This document shows positions 11,498 to 22,050 of a stretch of 64,000 bases of DNA, piece after piece (position 1 is the stretch's first letter; every line of letters starts with the position of its first letter). Both the position numbers and the translations under genes were made by a program. The DNA lies in assembly GCA_026214975.1 (NCBI GenBank), contig CM047807.1:69729824-69793823 (forward strand), in the 5' to 3' direction. Below the pieces are notes generated by a model that searched no databases, was not told the origin of the DNA, and worked only from the letters and a program-made list of their open reading frames with translations. The stretch is from Gentiana macrophylla (taxonomy: Eukaryota > Streptophyta > Magnoliopsida > Gentianales > Gentianaceae).

Positions 11498-12127
11498 TTG
11501 AGAGCCACAGGACTTACACTGGTCACCAAAGCAAAGCGAGAATATGATGCGGATGTCTTTGGACCATGTAAGAGAATTTTTGAGTACAAGAAGGACTCTA
11601 TCCTCACTCCTCACAAGATGAAGCACTGGGCTGATTGGCTAAGCTATCGGGATGAAAGGATGAGAACCGATATGGCCAAACTTTACAATGAAGTCAAAAG
11701 AGAATTTGCACTTCTCAAACAAGCCAACAATAAACCAAGCTCGACCATACCACTATCTGCAAAGGACCGGAAGACTTGCCAATTTGAAAAGCAAGAGGAA
11801 TTCAAATATATGGCAAAATTCTTCAACCCTATGGGGATAATGGAAAAACAGGAGCAAAGTGGAGTCTCTACAAAAGCCTCAAGTTTGCAGATTCACATAT
11901 TCTTTGAGGCTAGGGAAAGACTTGAAAAATATTTTGGAGAACCTAAGGCAAATGAGACCATGCTGATTTCAATGAGACTCTTTGCCAAAAGAGTTTTTCA
12001 AGGTGTATCTGAATACACGACTTTGGCTTACTGGAAGTGGATGTTTCCAGAAATTGACTGGAAAGACATGGAAGAGGTTCAAACTATGAAATTCAAGAGG
12101 TACAAGGCTGAATTGAGCAAAATGTAG
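11498..12127 (+). CDS. Copia-1 post-pol region, C-terminal 209-codon uninterrupted frame, function unknown
   Basis: This frame is open from 11498 to the TAG at 12125 and ends 134 bp before the polypurine tract. The product is charged and helical-looking, with aromatic-rich motifs (HWADWLSYRDERM, LAYWKWMFPEIDW) and no membrane helix or signal peptide. I do not recognise a domain. It is probably the C-terminal part of the same long product as 8987-11497, since its N-terminus shows no independent leader. Intactness over 630 bp amid broken neighbours suggests either selection or locally better sequence. It still contains CAG and CTG trinucleotides. Confidence 0.6.
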   Translation: MRATGLTLVTKAKREYDADVFGPCKRIFEYKKDSILTPHKMKHWADWLSYRDERMRTDMAKLYNEVKREFALLKQANNKPSSTIPLSAKDRKTCQFEKQEEFKYMAKFFNPMGIMEKQEQSGVSTKASSLQIHIFFEARERLEKYFGEPKANETMLISMRLFAKRVFQGVSEYTTLAYWKWMFPEIDWKDMEEVQTMKFKRYKAELSKM

Positions 12128-12261
12128 TTTGTAACACTTGAATAAAGTCTTAGAAATTATTACCCTCGATGGATGAATAAAATTGTTGAACTTTTTATAT
12201 GTTGTGTATTATGAAAATCTTGATTACTTATGTTCAAGGCTTATGAGGTTTTGGCATCATC

Positions 12262-12273
12262 AAAAAAGGGAAA
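12262..12273 (+). other. Polypurine tract of Copia-1
   Basis: AAAAAAGGGAAA lies one base before the TGTTAGG start of the 3' LTR. It would prime plus-strand cDNA synthesis. Confidence 0.9.
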
Positions 12274-12274
12274 T

Positions 12275-13690
12275 TGTTAGGAACATGTTATTATGTTTTG
12301 ATGATGGCCATACTATTTGTTATAGCAAGCTGAAATAAGTTAGAATTCTCTGTATAAGTCTTTACTTAGAGTCCGACAAGTTGTATAAGTTAAGTCAGAC
12401 AAGTATTGTACTAGTTGGTAGGATGGCAAAGCAAAAGCGGATATTCGGCGAGTGAAGCCGACCAAGCACCAGCAGAGAGGTAATGAAGACTTTATGGTCG
12501 ACTTATAACCAAGGAAGTCTGTGATGACCTTGGATAAGTCTAAGTTATGTTTTAAATGATAAAACTCAAATGTTCAAAATATGGTGTACCTTGGTCTCAC
12601 CCAAATCAAGGATCAGTGAAGTTCAAAGACTCTCCAAATACTAGAACAAAGAAGGAAAGCGATGAATCGGTGAGTAAAGCGACTTTCGGCAAAGAGAAAA
12701 CAAAGCAATGAAGAAGAAGTAGCGGCTAAGTCGGTGAGGCTCACTCGACCATTCTAGAAACGGCGAAGAGACACCTACAAGGCCAGAATTGATATACGAT
12801 GAAGATTCAGAAGATCATGCATTAAATGCTCAAATCATTTAAAGGATCAATCAAGGACGGATTATCTGCTATACGTTTGAAGAAAGAATCCGATCACTGA
12901 AATTAAGGAGAATACAATTAAGGGGGAATCAAGAATAAAATCAAGGATTATTCCCTCATTAATATAGCCAACGGACGGAATTTCAAAAACGAAGGTATTC
13001 AAGGCTATAAATAGAAGGCATTGACAGAAAAAGAATAGAACAATCAAGAAAGAAAAATCTAGCAGAAACTCTATCAATTTGAAAAGCCTTCTCTCTGAAA
13101 TTACAAGGATACATCTAGTGATCAACTCAGACTTCAAAGCTACAAAGTCATACTCAGAACTGAGGATTGATCAAGCAAGTGTGTGAATCACATTCACATC
13201 AAACTGAAGCAACTGAATCAGAGGCAATCTGAGAAGGAGTTGAATCTGTGATAGCTGTTGAAGGATCTTGATCTTAAGGAACAGCAAAAGGAAGACTGAA
13301 TCACTGAAGCTGCTGCAGTCAAGGAGTGATAGTCTTGTAGATTGTGAAGCTTGGGAAGCCAAGGACAATCATACTATTGTATCTGTGAAAACAATAGTGA
13401 ATTCCTCCAATCATCACAGGAGAAGAGTGGATTAAGGGATTACACCACCCTGAACCACTATAAGCCTTGTGTCAATTTAATTTCTACAATTTACTTTACA
13501 TCATTCATTTAATTTGCATACATCATAATTTGCATCCGTAATCTGTCTAAACCGATTTGAAAACAATACAGTAAGAAGGGACTTATCCGTTGCCCAAAAG
13601 CTTTTAACTAGAAGAAGAAAAGTTTTGAAACTCCACTATAGTCATTCACCCCCCCTCCGACTATAGTTTCACCCTTCTCTGGGACCAACA
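12275..13690 (+). repeat. Copia-1 3' LTR
   Basis: 1416 bp, TGTTAGG to ACCAACA, collinear with the 5' LTR and followed by the CATAT duplication at 13691-13695. Where the copies differ, one usually reads CAG or CTG and the other CG, CGG or a shifted form. Confidence 0.95.
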
Positions 13691-13723
13691 CATATATCGT
13701 GTCTGATTGTAGTAGTATCCTCC

Positions 13724-14110
13724 GGCCCCTTTGTTTGAGATAAGATTCGATGTCGAACAAGAATGACTTATCTGAAATAACTACTTGATGAATGAAATTA
13801 TTTCGGAGCCCGGCCCTTTTGTTTCAGATAAGGTTTGAAGATGTCCGGTCGTAGCGTGAAAATTCCCCATAATATGCCCCCTTGAATCTCATCCCAAATA
13901 ACTCCTCACTCGCATACATGAAATTTTTCCGGGGTGTGGCCCCCTTGTTAGGGATGAGATGTGCACCCCACGGCCTATTTGATGCTTGAAAAAAGAACGG
14001 ACCTCTCTGAAATAACTATGGGACTGTAGCGTAAATTTTTTTCCAGAGAAGCCCCTTGTTTCAGATGAGGGTCGGAGTCGCATACTTTAAATTTTTCCCA
14101 AATATGGCCC
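13724..14110 (-). repeat. Degenerate tandem repeats in the Tat-1 3' non-coding region
   Basis: A block resembling GGCCC(C)TTGTTTCAGATGAG followed by a GAAATTTTTCC-type segment recurs at about 13724, 13812, 13877, 13938, 14051 and 14106, with spacing from 55 to 113 bp. Variable tandem repeats between pol and the 3' LTR are known in Tat/Ogre-type elements and can seed satellites. Confidence 0.6.
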
Positions 14111-14346
14111 TTATTTTTAACAAAGTCCGAGATGTGTCCGAGGCTGTTGTTGAAAATTTGGACGAAAATCACACATATGCACAGTGGATATACTTGACGG
14201 ATATGATAACGCGTTTGTTAAAAGAAAAATGTAAAACCGGACTTTATTAAGTTCGCCTCACCCCTCTACGTGAGTGAAAGTTACAAGTAAGAAAGCCTAA
14301 ACACTCACGTCGTAAATGAGAGGATAGCCGTAACCCTAGCTGATTA

Positions 14347-14692
14347 TTACATGTAGTACCTTTTGAGGTTGTCCGCATGCCACAGCCTGTTGAGTTCGAA
14401 ACCCTGTTGGTTTTTGAGGACATAAGTCCCTTTCTTAATCTCTCTTGTGACTTGGTAAGGGCCCTCCCAGTTCGCCGTAAGCTTGCCTTTATCGGGCTCC
14501 ATACCGGTGGCCTTTCTGTTTCGAAGAACGAAGTCGCCGACCTTGAAGGAATGGTCGCGGATTCGTTTATTGTGTTGCCGCTTAGCGATCCGCTTGTAGT
14601 TTACAAGCGCGATATGTCGCTATCCTTTTTCTTCGCTAGGTCTATGCCGATCTGCTGTTAAGTAGATTATACATTGGGTCGTGTAGGACGAC
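14347..14692 (-). pseudogene. Tat-1 integrase C-terminal end
   Basis: The frame ends in a TAA at 14349-14347. It contains GDFVLRNRKATGM, KLTANWEGPYQV and LWHADNLKRYYM, the standard C-terminus of plant Gypsy integrases, which shapes target choice. One frameshift lies near 14605. The upstream part of the same domain lies beyond the solo LTR at 16138, and the frame resumes there once the insertion and one CCTGA copy are discounted. Confidence 0.88.
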
Positions 14693-14697
14693 CCTGA
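14693..14697. repeat. Target-site duplication of the solo LTR, left copy
   Basis: CCTGA precedes the LTR and recurs at 16133-16137 directly after it. Confidence 0.88.
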
Positions 14698-16132
14698 TGA
14701 TAACGCTCTAAATGGTACCAATAATTATTCCATTATTTACCCCAAATTCTGCTCAAGAGATGATAGATAGGCTCTTTATCATGTGGAATATGTGTTAAAT
14801 GATACATGAGTGTTTCCAGGATCGTAATTCTGCATCTATTTTATTTTCCCGAAGATTTGATACTGTTTTGTCTCATTTTGAATGTTTTATAGGATGTACC
14901 AGATCTGGATCATTGGAGAACGGATCTGGACTAAAAGAAGTGTATTGGGACAAGTGATTAAATTCCAAGAAGAACCCTGCTGAAGAAAAATGAGAAAAGT
15001 CGGCCTGGTTTACCGTGGGTTAGGTCCGGTAGACCGCGGACTTGTGGAACACGAAACTGATTCTACCGTATTACCTAGGTCGGTTAGGGTTTTAGAGAGA
15101 TATAAGTCGGTCATTGTATCTATATAAGGCCGCAATTACAGATTATTGTATAAGTTTTGCATATTACATTACATACATTACATATTTTGATGAATAAAGT
15201 TATTCAAGTTTTGAAGGAGTTATTTCTGGTTTTATCCCTTCTTCCAACATCTCTAGCTTGAGTAGATCGAGCTATATCACCATTGTTGAAGGTATGAAGC
15301 TTTGAACGTTCATTTTTGTCTTTAGTATGGTAGATCTGTTCGTATTTATGTGTTTTAGTTAATCTGCATCTTTAAAGACCCCATAATTTACTTATTTTAA
15401 TCGTAATTGAGCAATGTAGATCCAGGGATAGGAAAAGCTGACCCCGGTGACCCGGCGGTCTATACCAGTTTACCGAGGCATTATTTAGAAAACCTAAAAC
15501 TGGGATTCACTACAGCTACATTGATCGACACGTTTAATTAATAGTAGGTTAGATAAGGGCAATCGGCTTATTGTAATTGTAAACTGGCATGAAATACGAA
15601 TAGTGAAGTGCTAAGTTTGGACATAGTCTTGAATGGACCCTAGGAACGTGCTGATCAATGTCGACAACTTTCTAGGCGGGTTAGCGGTATGAGTTAGCGC
15701 TCGATATCGGCAATTCTAGTTCATTATGCGTATGGGCTATTACGGACCAATTAAGGAGGGTAGCTTGCGTATAGATTGTCTACTACCATTGTCGGAGTAG
15801 ATAGGGGTAGGAGTTGAACCCGTAGATGATAATGATAATTAAAACGAGAGCTCGCGATTAATTTAAGGAAATTACGTGGGGAAGTAAACGTAACGATTAA
15901 CTAATCCAAGTTAGTAGATCGGTGAGAAGAGGGGGAGAAATACCAAGTTTGTTCTCTTATTGTTCATTGTTGGTCAACGACCGCCTCTATGTTTCTTCTT
16001 AATTATGTTAGAATCATTTATACCTATAGTTGCATTGTCTCTATGGGATCGACCTTGACTCGCATTTACTATACTATGATGTACCTAGTATTCTTGCTAG
16101 CAATATCAACGTTAGTGACTTACACGCAATCA
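14698..16132 (+). mobile_element. Solo Athila-type LTR (1435 bp)
   Basis: It starts TGATAACGCTC and ends ACGCAATCA. It is collinear over its whole length with LTR-A at 47235-48664, which is followed by an Athila-type primer-binding site. No internal sequence is present and a perfect CCTGA duplication flanks it, so it arose by recombination between the two LTRs of a full element. It interrupts the integrase of Tat-1. Confidence 0.9.
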
Positions 16133-16137
16133 CCTGA

Positions 16138-16950
16138 TACTTGGGAGGGCCATTTCAATAGAAGTCATGACCTCCGATCCATAGGTTAGAGAGAACGGTG
16201 TTTCTCCGGTGGGTGTTTTCATTGTGGTGCGGAGTGCCCATGGTATGGCGGGCAGCTCGTCCACCCAGCCGCCTGCTTTTGCTTTCTCAATCACACTCTT
16301 TTATAGCATCTTGATTATCTGTTTATTGCCGGCCTCTGCTTTTGCTTTCTCACTCACGCACTTTTTAAGCATCCTGAATATCTGTTTATTGCCGGCCTCA
16401 GCTTGGCCATTGCTGTGGGGATAAGCTACGGACGATTGCCAGTGCTTGGCCTTGAACTCCTCACAAAAACTTGAGAATTCCTTTCTGAACTGCATTCCGT
16501 GATCTGACACTAATACTCGCTGGATGCCAAAACGAGACCATATTTTGTCGTGTAGAAAATAAACCGCATCATTTGCACCTATCTTAACCATAGGCTTGGC
16601 CTCGATCCATTTTGTGAAATAATCCACAGCCACTATGATAACTTTGCATCCACCCCTTCCCGGTCAACCGACGGTAACCATGGGATGTCCGCATGTTTTT
16701 GGCACTCTGGACATTCTCTGACTAGCTTCTCCGAGTCCTTAAGGATTGTCAGCCAATAATACCCCACTGTGACAACCTTCTGGGTCAAGGAGCGACTAGC
16801 GGGATGGCCCCCACACACTCCTTGGTGAAGCTCCATAAGTTTTTTCTTGCTTTCCTCCTCTCGGACACACCGCAATAAAGGTTTAGTGGTGGACCTCCTG
16901 TAAAGTGTTCCGTCGTGAATGACGTACCTGGATGCTCTTTTTCTGAGGGC
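16138..16950 (-). pseudogene. Tat-1 integrase, zinc-binding and catalytic core
   Basis: From right to left: an HHCC zinc finger (HQGVCGGH then CPECQ), then MAVDYFTKWIEA (first Asp), VLVSDHGMQF (second Asp) and HSNGQAE (catalytic Glu), so all three catalytic residues are kept. A frameshift lies near 16633. Directly after the Glu motif a 63-bp unit is duplicated in tandem (16271-16399). The last conserved piece, TGETPFSLTYGSE, reaches the CCTGA target of the solo LTR. Confidence 0.88.
16271..16399 (-). repeat. In-frame 63-bp tandem duplication within Tat-1 integrase
   Basis: Two adjacent units offset by 63 bp encode EAGNKQIFRMLKKCVSEKAKA and a diverged second copy carrying one stop. The duplication follows the catalytic Glu and adds 21 residues. 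Confidence 0.85.
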
Positions 16951-17515
16951 ATGAGATTTATCCACCTCGACAGGGAAGGTGCCCAAGTCTATGTAAGCTT
17001 GGATTTTGTAAATCAAGCATGGAGCCGGCATTGGTGCATCGATATCCATGATTTTTGTTATTTTGATGGTGGGTACAGCAAGATATTCCACCATGATGGA
17101 CTGATCTGTGATTTCTTCCTCAGGAGATTGTTTTGAAAGATAGTCTGCCTGCTCATTATCTTCTCTTCGAACTCTGATAAATTCACAATAGTGGAAGTCG
17201 GATCTCAATCGTCTAACATTCTCACCATATTTTTCGAGGATGCCGCAACGCGTTCCATAGTTCTCTGAAATTTGGTTGAAGATGAGCTGAGAATCGCAGT
17301 AGACTTCAACATTCTCCACCCTTAGTTCTTTTTCCAGTTTAAGTCCAACTATAACCGCTTCATACTCGGCTTAATTATTCATGGCAGGGAACTCGAACCT
17401 TAAAGCTTTTTCGATTTCCTCTGTTGTCCCGGGTTCCATTAGAATAACACCGGCCCCGCAACCATTTCGGCTTGATGCACCGTCGACAAATAGTTGCCAG
17501 CACTAATTGGGTTTT
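16951..17515 (-). pseudogene. Tat-1 archaeal-type second RNase H and linker
   Basis: Motifs in order are VDGASSRNGCGAG, AEYEA, VYCDSQLIFNQI and REDNEQADYLS, giving the four acidic active-site positions. One nonsense codon (TAA, near 17371) precedes AEYEA. A second RNase H between the ordinary one and integrase is the hallmark of Tat elements. The linker to integrase follows (about 16951-17110). Confidence 0.85.
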
Positions 17516-17950
17516 CTGGGAGCCGTAGCAGGCTCAAGTGGTATAGACGAACTTGGTTGAGTCGAACTGAAACTTGCCTCGACAATGAAATTTGGCAATG
17601 CTTGAGCTTTGATAGCTTTTCTAGGTTGATACTGAATATCAAAATCAGTGATATCGATAGCCCATCGGAGCAAGTGACCTGAATGGTCGGGCCTATGTAG
17701 TATTTGGCGCATTGGACTATCCGTTAAGACAATTATAGTGTGTGAAGTAAAATAGCCCTGAGTTTGTGGGCAGCGATAACAAGCGAGTAGGCTAATTTTT
17801 CAACATTAAAATATCGACTCTCCACCGGACTGAGAGCCTTCCGTACATTATAAACGGGATTTTGGAGGGTTCCGGCCTCCTTGACAAGAACGGCGGAAAC
17901 AGCCCGATCTGAGGCTGCTAGATACTAAAACAAAACATCTTATTCTACAG
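17516..17950 (-). pseudogene. Tat-1 RNase H domain
   Basis: The reading contains LAASDRAVSAVLV, ALSPVESRYFNVEKLAYSLV and MRQILHRPDHSGHL, then WAIDITDFDIQYQPR, the standard order of Gypsy RNase H. At least one frameshift is near 17730. Confidence 0.85.
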
Positions 17951-18510
17951 GGCTAGCGAGAAGAGGTGGCTTCCGCCTGAGTCTTGTCACCTTTGAGTAT
18001 TTTGAAGAAGGGAGACATTTTTCCGGCCGATTTGGAGATGAAACGACCCAACGCGATGATTACGCCATTGAGCCTCTGAACCTCTTTGATGGTCGTGGGT
18101 TCCCGCATGTCTTGCAAAGCCTGTATTTTCTCTGGATTAGCCTCGATGCCCCGACGACTAACCATAAACCCAAGAAACTCTCCTGCCTGAACACCAAATG
18201 TACATTTGGCCGGATTGAGTTTCATTGAGTGCTTGCGGACATTACTGAAAGTCTCTTGAAGGTCTGCGGCGTGACCGTCACCATCAGACTTGACACCCAT
18301 ATCATCTATATATGCCTCATGATTTTACCAATCTGCAAACTAAAAACTTTGTTGACAATCCGCTGATAAGTCGACCCGTGTTTTACAGCCCTAAGGGCAT
18401 CATCTCGTAATAGTATAAGCCTCCAGCAGCTCTGAAGGCCGTTTTTTCTTTGTTAGACTCAGCCATCCACACCTGATGATACCCCATATATGCATCCAGG
18501 AAACTGAGAA
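17951..18510 (-). pseudogene. Tat-1 reverse transcriptase, C-terminal half
   Basis: It starts at the Copia-2 insertion with SFLDAYMGYHQV, continues through YYYEMMPLG and a YIDD catalytic box (about 18295-18310), and on to NPAKCTFGVQAGEFLGFMV and QRLNG. The N-terminal half lies at 27769-28000. The catalytic pair of Asp residues is kept. Frameshifts lie near 18300-18400. Confidence 0.88.
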
Positions 18511-18515
18511 CCTCA
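18511..18515. repeat. Target-site duplication of Copia-2, left copy
   Basis: CCTCA precedes the element and recurs at 27764-27768 after it. Confidence 0.9.
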
Positions 18516-20440
18516 CGTTAGGAAATCTACGAGGGAACGTAGCTCAATTCAAAACATTATTTCCTTTGACCAGGATCGACTTCGTTTAAGCAATACACAA
18601 ATAAGCTAGTAGACGGTGGTTACCTTGCTTGATCTAAAAGATCGATGCTTTGACTGTCTAATGAGAGTAGTTGTGCACGGAGCCGCCCAAGTGTTCGGCC
18701 TCTACCGCTAGTCCACATGAACAACCCGCCAGAATCCACCATTGGATTGCTACTAGAAAAATCCGGCTGCTAGACCGGCATTTTCCCTCTCTCAAAACTC
18801 TCTCTAAGAAGCTCTCTATTTTTCACAAGAACTATTAGCTCTTGGAGTTGTGATGTACAAGAGCTTGACACCCACTTCCTATTTATAGGAAAAGTGGCGC
18901 CCCAGATAGAGTCGAAAGGAAGAAAATCTTTTCCTAATAAAATAAGGAAAATATATTTGATTGATTTATCTCATTAATATTCAATATCTTATATTAAATA
19001 ATTTTCCTAAGATATATATTGACAATATCTTATATTGAATATATTTTTATATTATTACCATAAATCTATTTTCCAAAAATCAATTAATATCTATTATTAA
19101 TATTATGGTAATCTTATTAATTAAATTACACAATTCAAATGTATCAAATACTTCAAAATGGCGTCCCATCCCCACTTATTTGGGAATTGAGATTTTTCTT
19201 TAATTAATAGAATATTATATTTAATTAATTTGCAAAATCAATGTGTATCAATATACACAATAATTTCGACATGCATATCTAATATATGTATATTTAATTA
19301 ATCAACAAAATTAATATCTTCTATTATATTTATTCATAATAAATAAATACCACCATATTAATTTACCATTATAACCTTTATAGTACGAGATAAATTCTTT
19401 TTCTTATTTGGTTATCAACTATAACCACATTTTAATCCGGCTAGATGTTCATATGTGTGTGACCCGATAGGCTTCCGAATATGTTGGCAGTAGACACAAA
19501 GTGCAAATTACGAAAATGTCCTTCATGCCTAACGATCACGGGATAGCATCTAGCAACACACCGTGACCCCCAATCATCGGAAGAGTCAAATTCAATGACT
19601 ACATCTTTCATGTGAAACAGTTACCGTGTACATAGAATCCTATCGCTGTAATAATATCCATACGGTCGTACGTCGAGTGTCAAACATTAACGACCGTATC
19701 TTATAATCTGGATATCATGCTCCCTCGAAGTAACTCATTTACTTCCACTTTACAAATATTCACGAGAGTAAGACATTCCTTATAAGAAGGCCCTTTCGGA
19801 TATTCACCCCTACTGATATGGTACGCGATTTCCATATGACCAAACATGCATACTCCGCATGCTTCAGTATCAAACCCAATCACTACCGCATGATCGCCAC
19901 ATGGCTAGGGGAAACCTCAATAGTGTCAAAGCATGACAATCCACACCGTGATACCATGAGGACTCCGGTCCTAAGGATAATTACATAACCGCCACATAGT
20001 GTGGCACTTAACAGTGTAAGTGGGTCAGTCTAACGTACGCATCCTCTAATACATGTCCACGTATAGTCCAAGTGTCTCTACGCTTCGATAGATGAGATAC
20101 ATCGATGCCCTTAAAGATAGAAGACATCTAATACGTGCTAGCATGTTCGTACTATCAATGCCCTGTTTAATAGCACATCAGCCTAGAGACATTTAAGTTT
20201 CAAAACTTATTAAAGTGATTAGAGATCTCATCAACCATAATCGCCTATCACGGTTTCTCTATCACAGTTTAATACTAAGGACTTTATCATATAACAATTC
20301 ACAATTGGTTCTTTAAAAGAATAAATATATGACAACAAAAAAGCCATTTAATATATGTATAAACACAAAGAAATAGTAGAAATGATCCGAACCCGTCGGA
20401 TCCGGTCCAACCCGATTGGGTTTAAGACACTATTTCAACA
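18516..20440 (-). repeat. Copia-2 3' LTR
   Basis: On the minus strand it starts TGTTGAAATAGTG and ends TTTCCTAACG. It contains a TATA-type box (near 18885) and a short frame (19883-19701) shared with the other copies. Confidence 0.9.
19701..19883 (-). CDS. Short frame inside the Copia-2 family LTR, conserved in all three LTR copies
   Basis: It encodes 60 codons including RGEYPKGPSYKECLTLVN and VEVNELLR. The equivalent frames are at 27206-27024 (minus) and 50163-50417 (plus), always in the sense of the element and ending at the same stop. Conservation may only reflect LTR similarity. I know of no protein of this type and claim no function. Confidence 0.25.
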   Translation of the reverse strand: MIGFDTEACGVCMFGHMEIAYHISRGEYPKGPSYKECLTLVNICKVEVNELLRGSMISRL

Positions 20441-22050
20441 ATCTCCCACTTGGACTAAAACCAATCACTCGCACACATAAGACAAAGTTGAAACACAAGA
20501 ATCTCATGCAATACTCGCAACCAGCCCTAGGCATGAACGGATCGCTATCTGTGGGGACTCAGACTATATTCATATCATGTTCCAAATGACCAAGTCAAAG
20601 GCGCCGCTCAACACACACGCGCGGATCATGACGAGACCTTAGTCCTTGCTTCAAGCAATGAATCCACTTACTATATCAGCTATATAGAAAAGGTGGAAGA
20701 ACCGCATAAGGTTCAATAAATGAACCTTCTAGATCCATGTATCTTTGCTCATTTTGCGCCTCCAAGGCACTACTGTGTTTTGGCCTAGTTGTAGAATTTA
20801 CAGTGACCCATGGCCAAGAACATTTCCAGCTCACTGTATCACTTAATCAAGTGATTGCTAACCCAGGCTGTAGCTCCCACTTTCCTTCGTAAGACTCAAG
20901 ATATACGTCTGTATAACTATATTTATCTGATTCCAAGTTTCGATAAACTAAGAAACCATCCGTAACTTGTTTAAGGATATTCTCGACATTCACCAGATTC
21001 ACTTTCATACTTGCTCATGACTCTTCATGGACTATGAACATCTGGCATTATCTTTATGATGGTTCATATTGCAGTAGGAAAGGAAACCTTCCATAAGCAT
21101 CATCTTTCACCTTATCTTTAGGATTAACGTCCTAACATAGATAGATCTTGAGAACACCGGCTAGCAGTATCCCCTGTCGCGACCTATGAAAAACTCTTTT
21201 AGCATCACATTTATATAGGTAAAATATAATCTAATAGCAGTTAAATCTATCACTATAGATTCTTATTTGCAAAAATAAGAACTGCTAATCCAAGTGCTTT
21301 TGTAAAGACCTTGAACTACCAAACATTAATTGACTGTGACATGGGGTGATAATTCCCGAGAGAGATATCCTATACCTTACTCAAAAATCGTAACACACTA
21401 CCACTATCCATCTTGCACATTGGGCATATCCTTCTTTTGACTAAATCATACTCCTTTGATTATCAAACAAAGAAATCGTCTAGAGAAACTTGTTTGAGTC
21501 CATAAATGGATCTCGTGGGCTCACATATCATGTTATCGTTCATGAACATCGGGCTGTTTGCCCAATGTCTTCATCACTATCATATAGCCATGATACGAAG
21601 TTATAACAAGCATAGTCTGAATAGAACTGGGCTCAGCTGGCAGCATAAAGATAATTATAAGGTTTACACCCCGTACCCTTCAGCCGTCACTATAGTCTTA
21701 TGGTAATTACATTACTATCCATGTCAGCCTTTCAGGGACATACCCTCTAGGTAAGACAGACTAGGTTTATAACCTGGTTGTCACTGATGGAATCTAATTC
21801 AGATATTATGGCTCCTGGCCATATATCTCAATCTTGCCTTTCAAACATTCTTTCATAAGTTGTGAGATATTCATTCTTCAAGATGAACATACCAGCAACC
21901 TTTTCAGGCTTGAGGTTATCCACAGACTTACAGAACTTTTGTGTGCACTGAGCAGTGTTCTACACCTCATTGCTATGTTCCGTCTGCTTACGTTCCTATG
22001 GTTGAATATCTCCTTGTGGGTCTCAAACTACCTTTGAGATCTAAATCTAC
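20441..22050 (-). pseudogene. Copia-2 RT and RNase H, heavily decayed
   Basis: Minus-strand translation gives Copia RT remnants (ISELDSISDNQVINLV and KADMDSNV around 21700-21830, YGLKQVSL near 21490) and RNase H remnants (ENILKQVTDGFLVYRNLES near 20950, TVSWK near 20830). It closes with the typical 3' end before the purine tract at 20441-20455. Stops and frameshifts are everywhere. The corresponding plus-strand fragment is 48665-49681. Confidence 0.75.

Larger units (their letters stand above)
1651..13690 (+). mobile_element. Copia-1: structurally complete 12.0-kb Ty1/Copia element, Sirevirus-like
   Basis: The element has TG...CA LTRs of 1415 and 1416 bp, an initiator-Met-type primer-binding site, gag, protease, integrase, RT and RNase H in Copia order, a 3.9-kb region after pol with a third coding region, a polypurine tract and a perfect CATAT target duplication. 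The extra post-pol coding region and the size point to the Sirevirus (SIRE/Maximus) lineage, which often carries an envelope-like ORF there. That assignment is inference. The LTRs differ mainly at CAG/CTG sites, so the insertion is probably young and the many coding breaks may be largely sequencing artefact. It sits in the 3' non-coding part of Tat-1. Confidence 0.92.

Noticed and set aside
8987..12127. Calling the post-pol region an envelope gene
   Set aside because: No signal peptide, transmembrane helix or fusion-peptide-like segment is visible. Position alone does not justify the name.
16209..17136. Plus-strand frames opposite Tat integrase
   Set aside because: Shadows of minus-strand pol with no support of their own.
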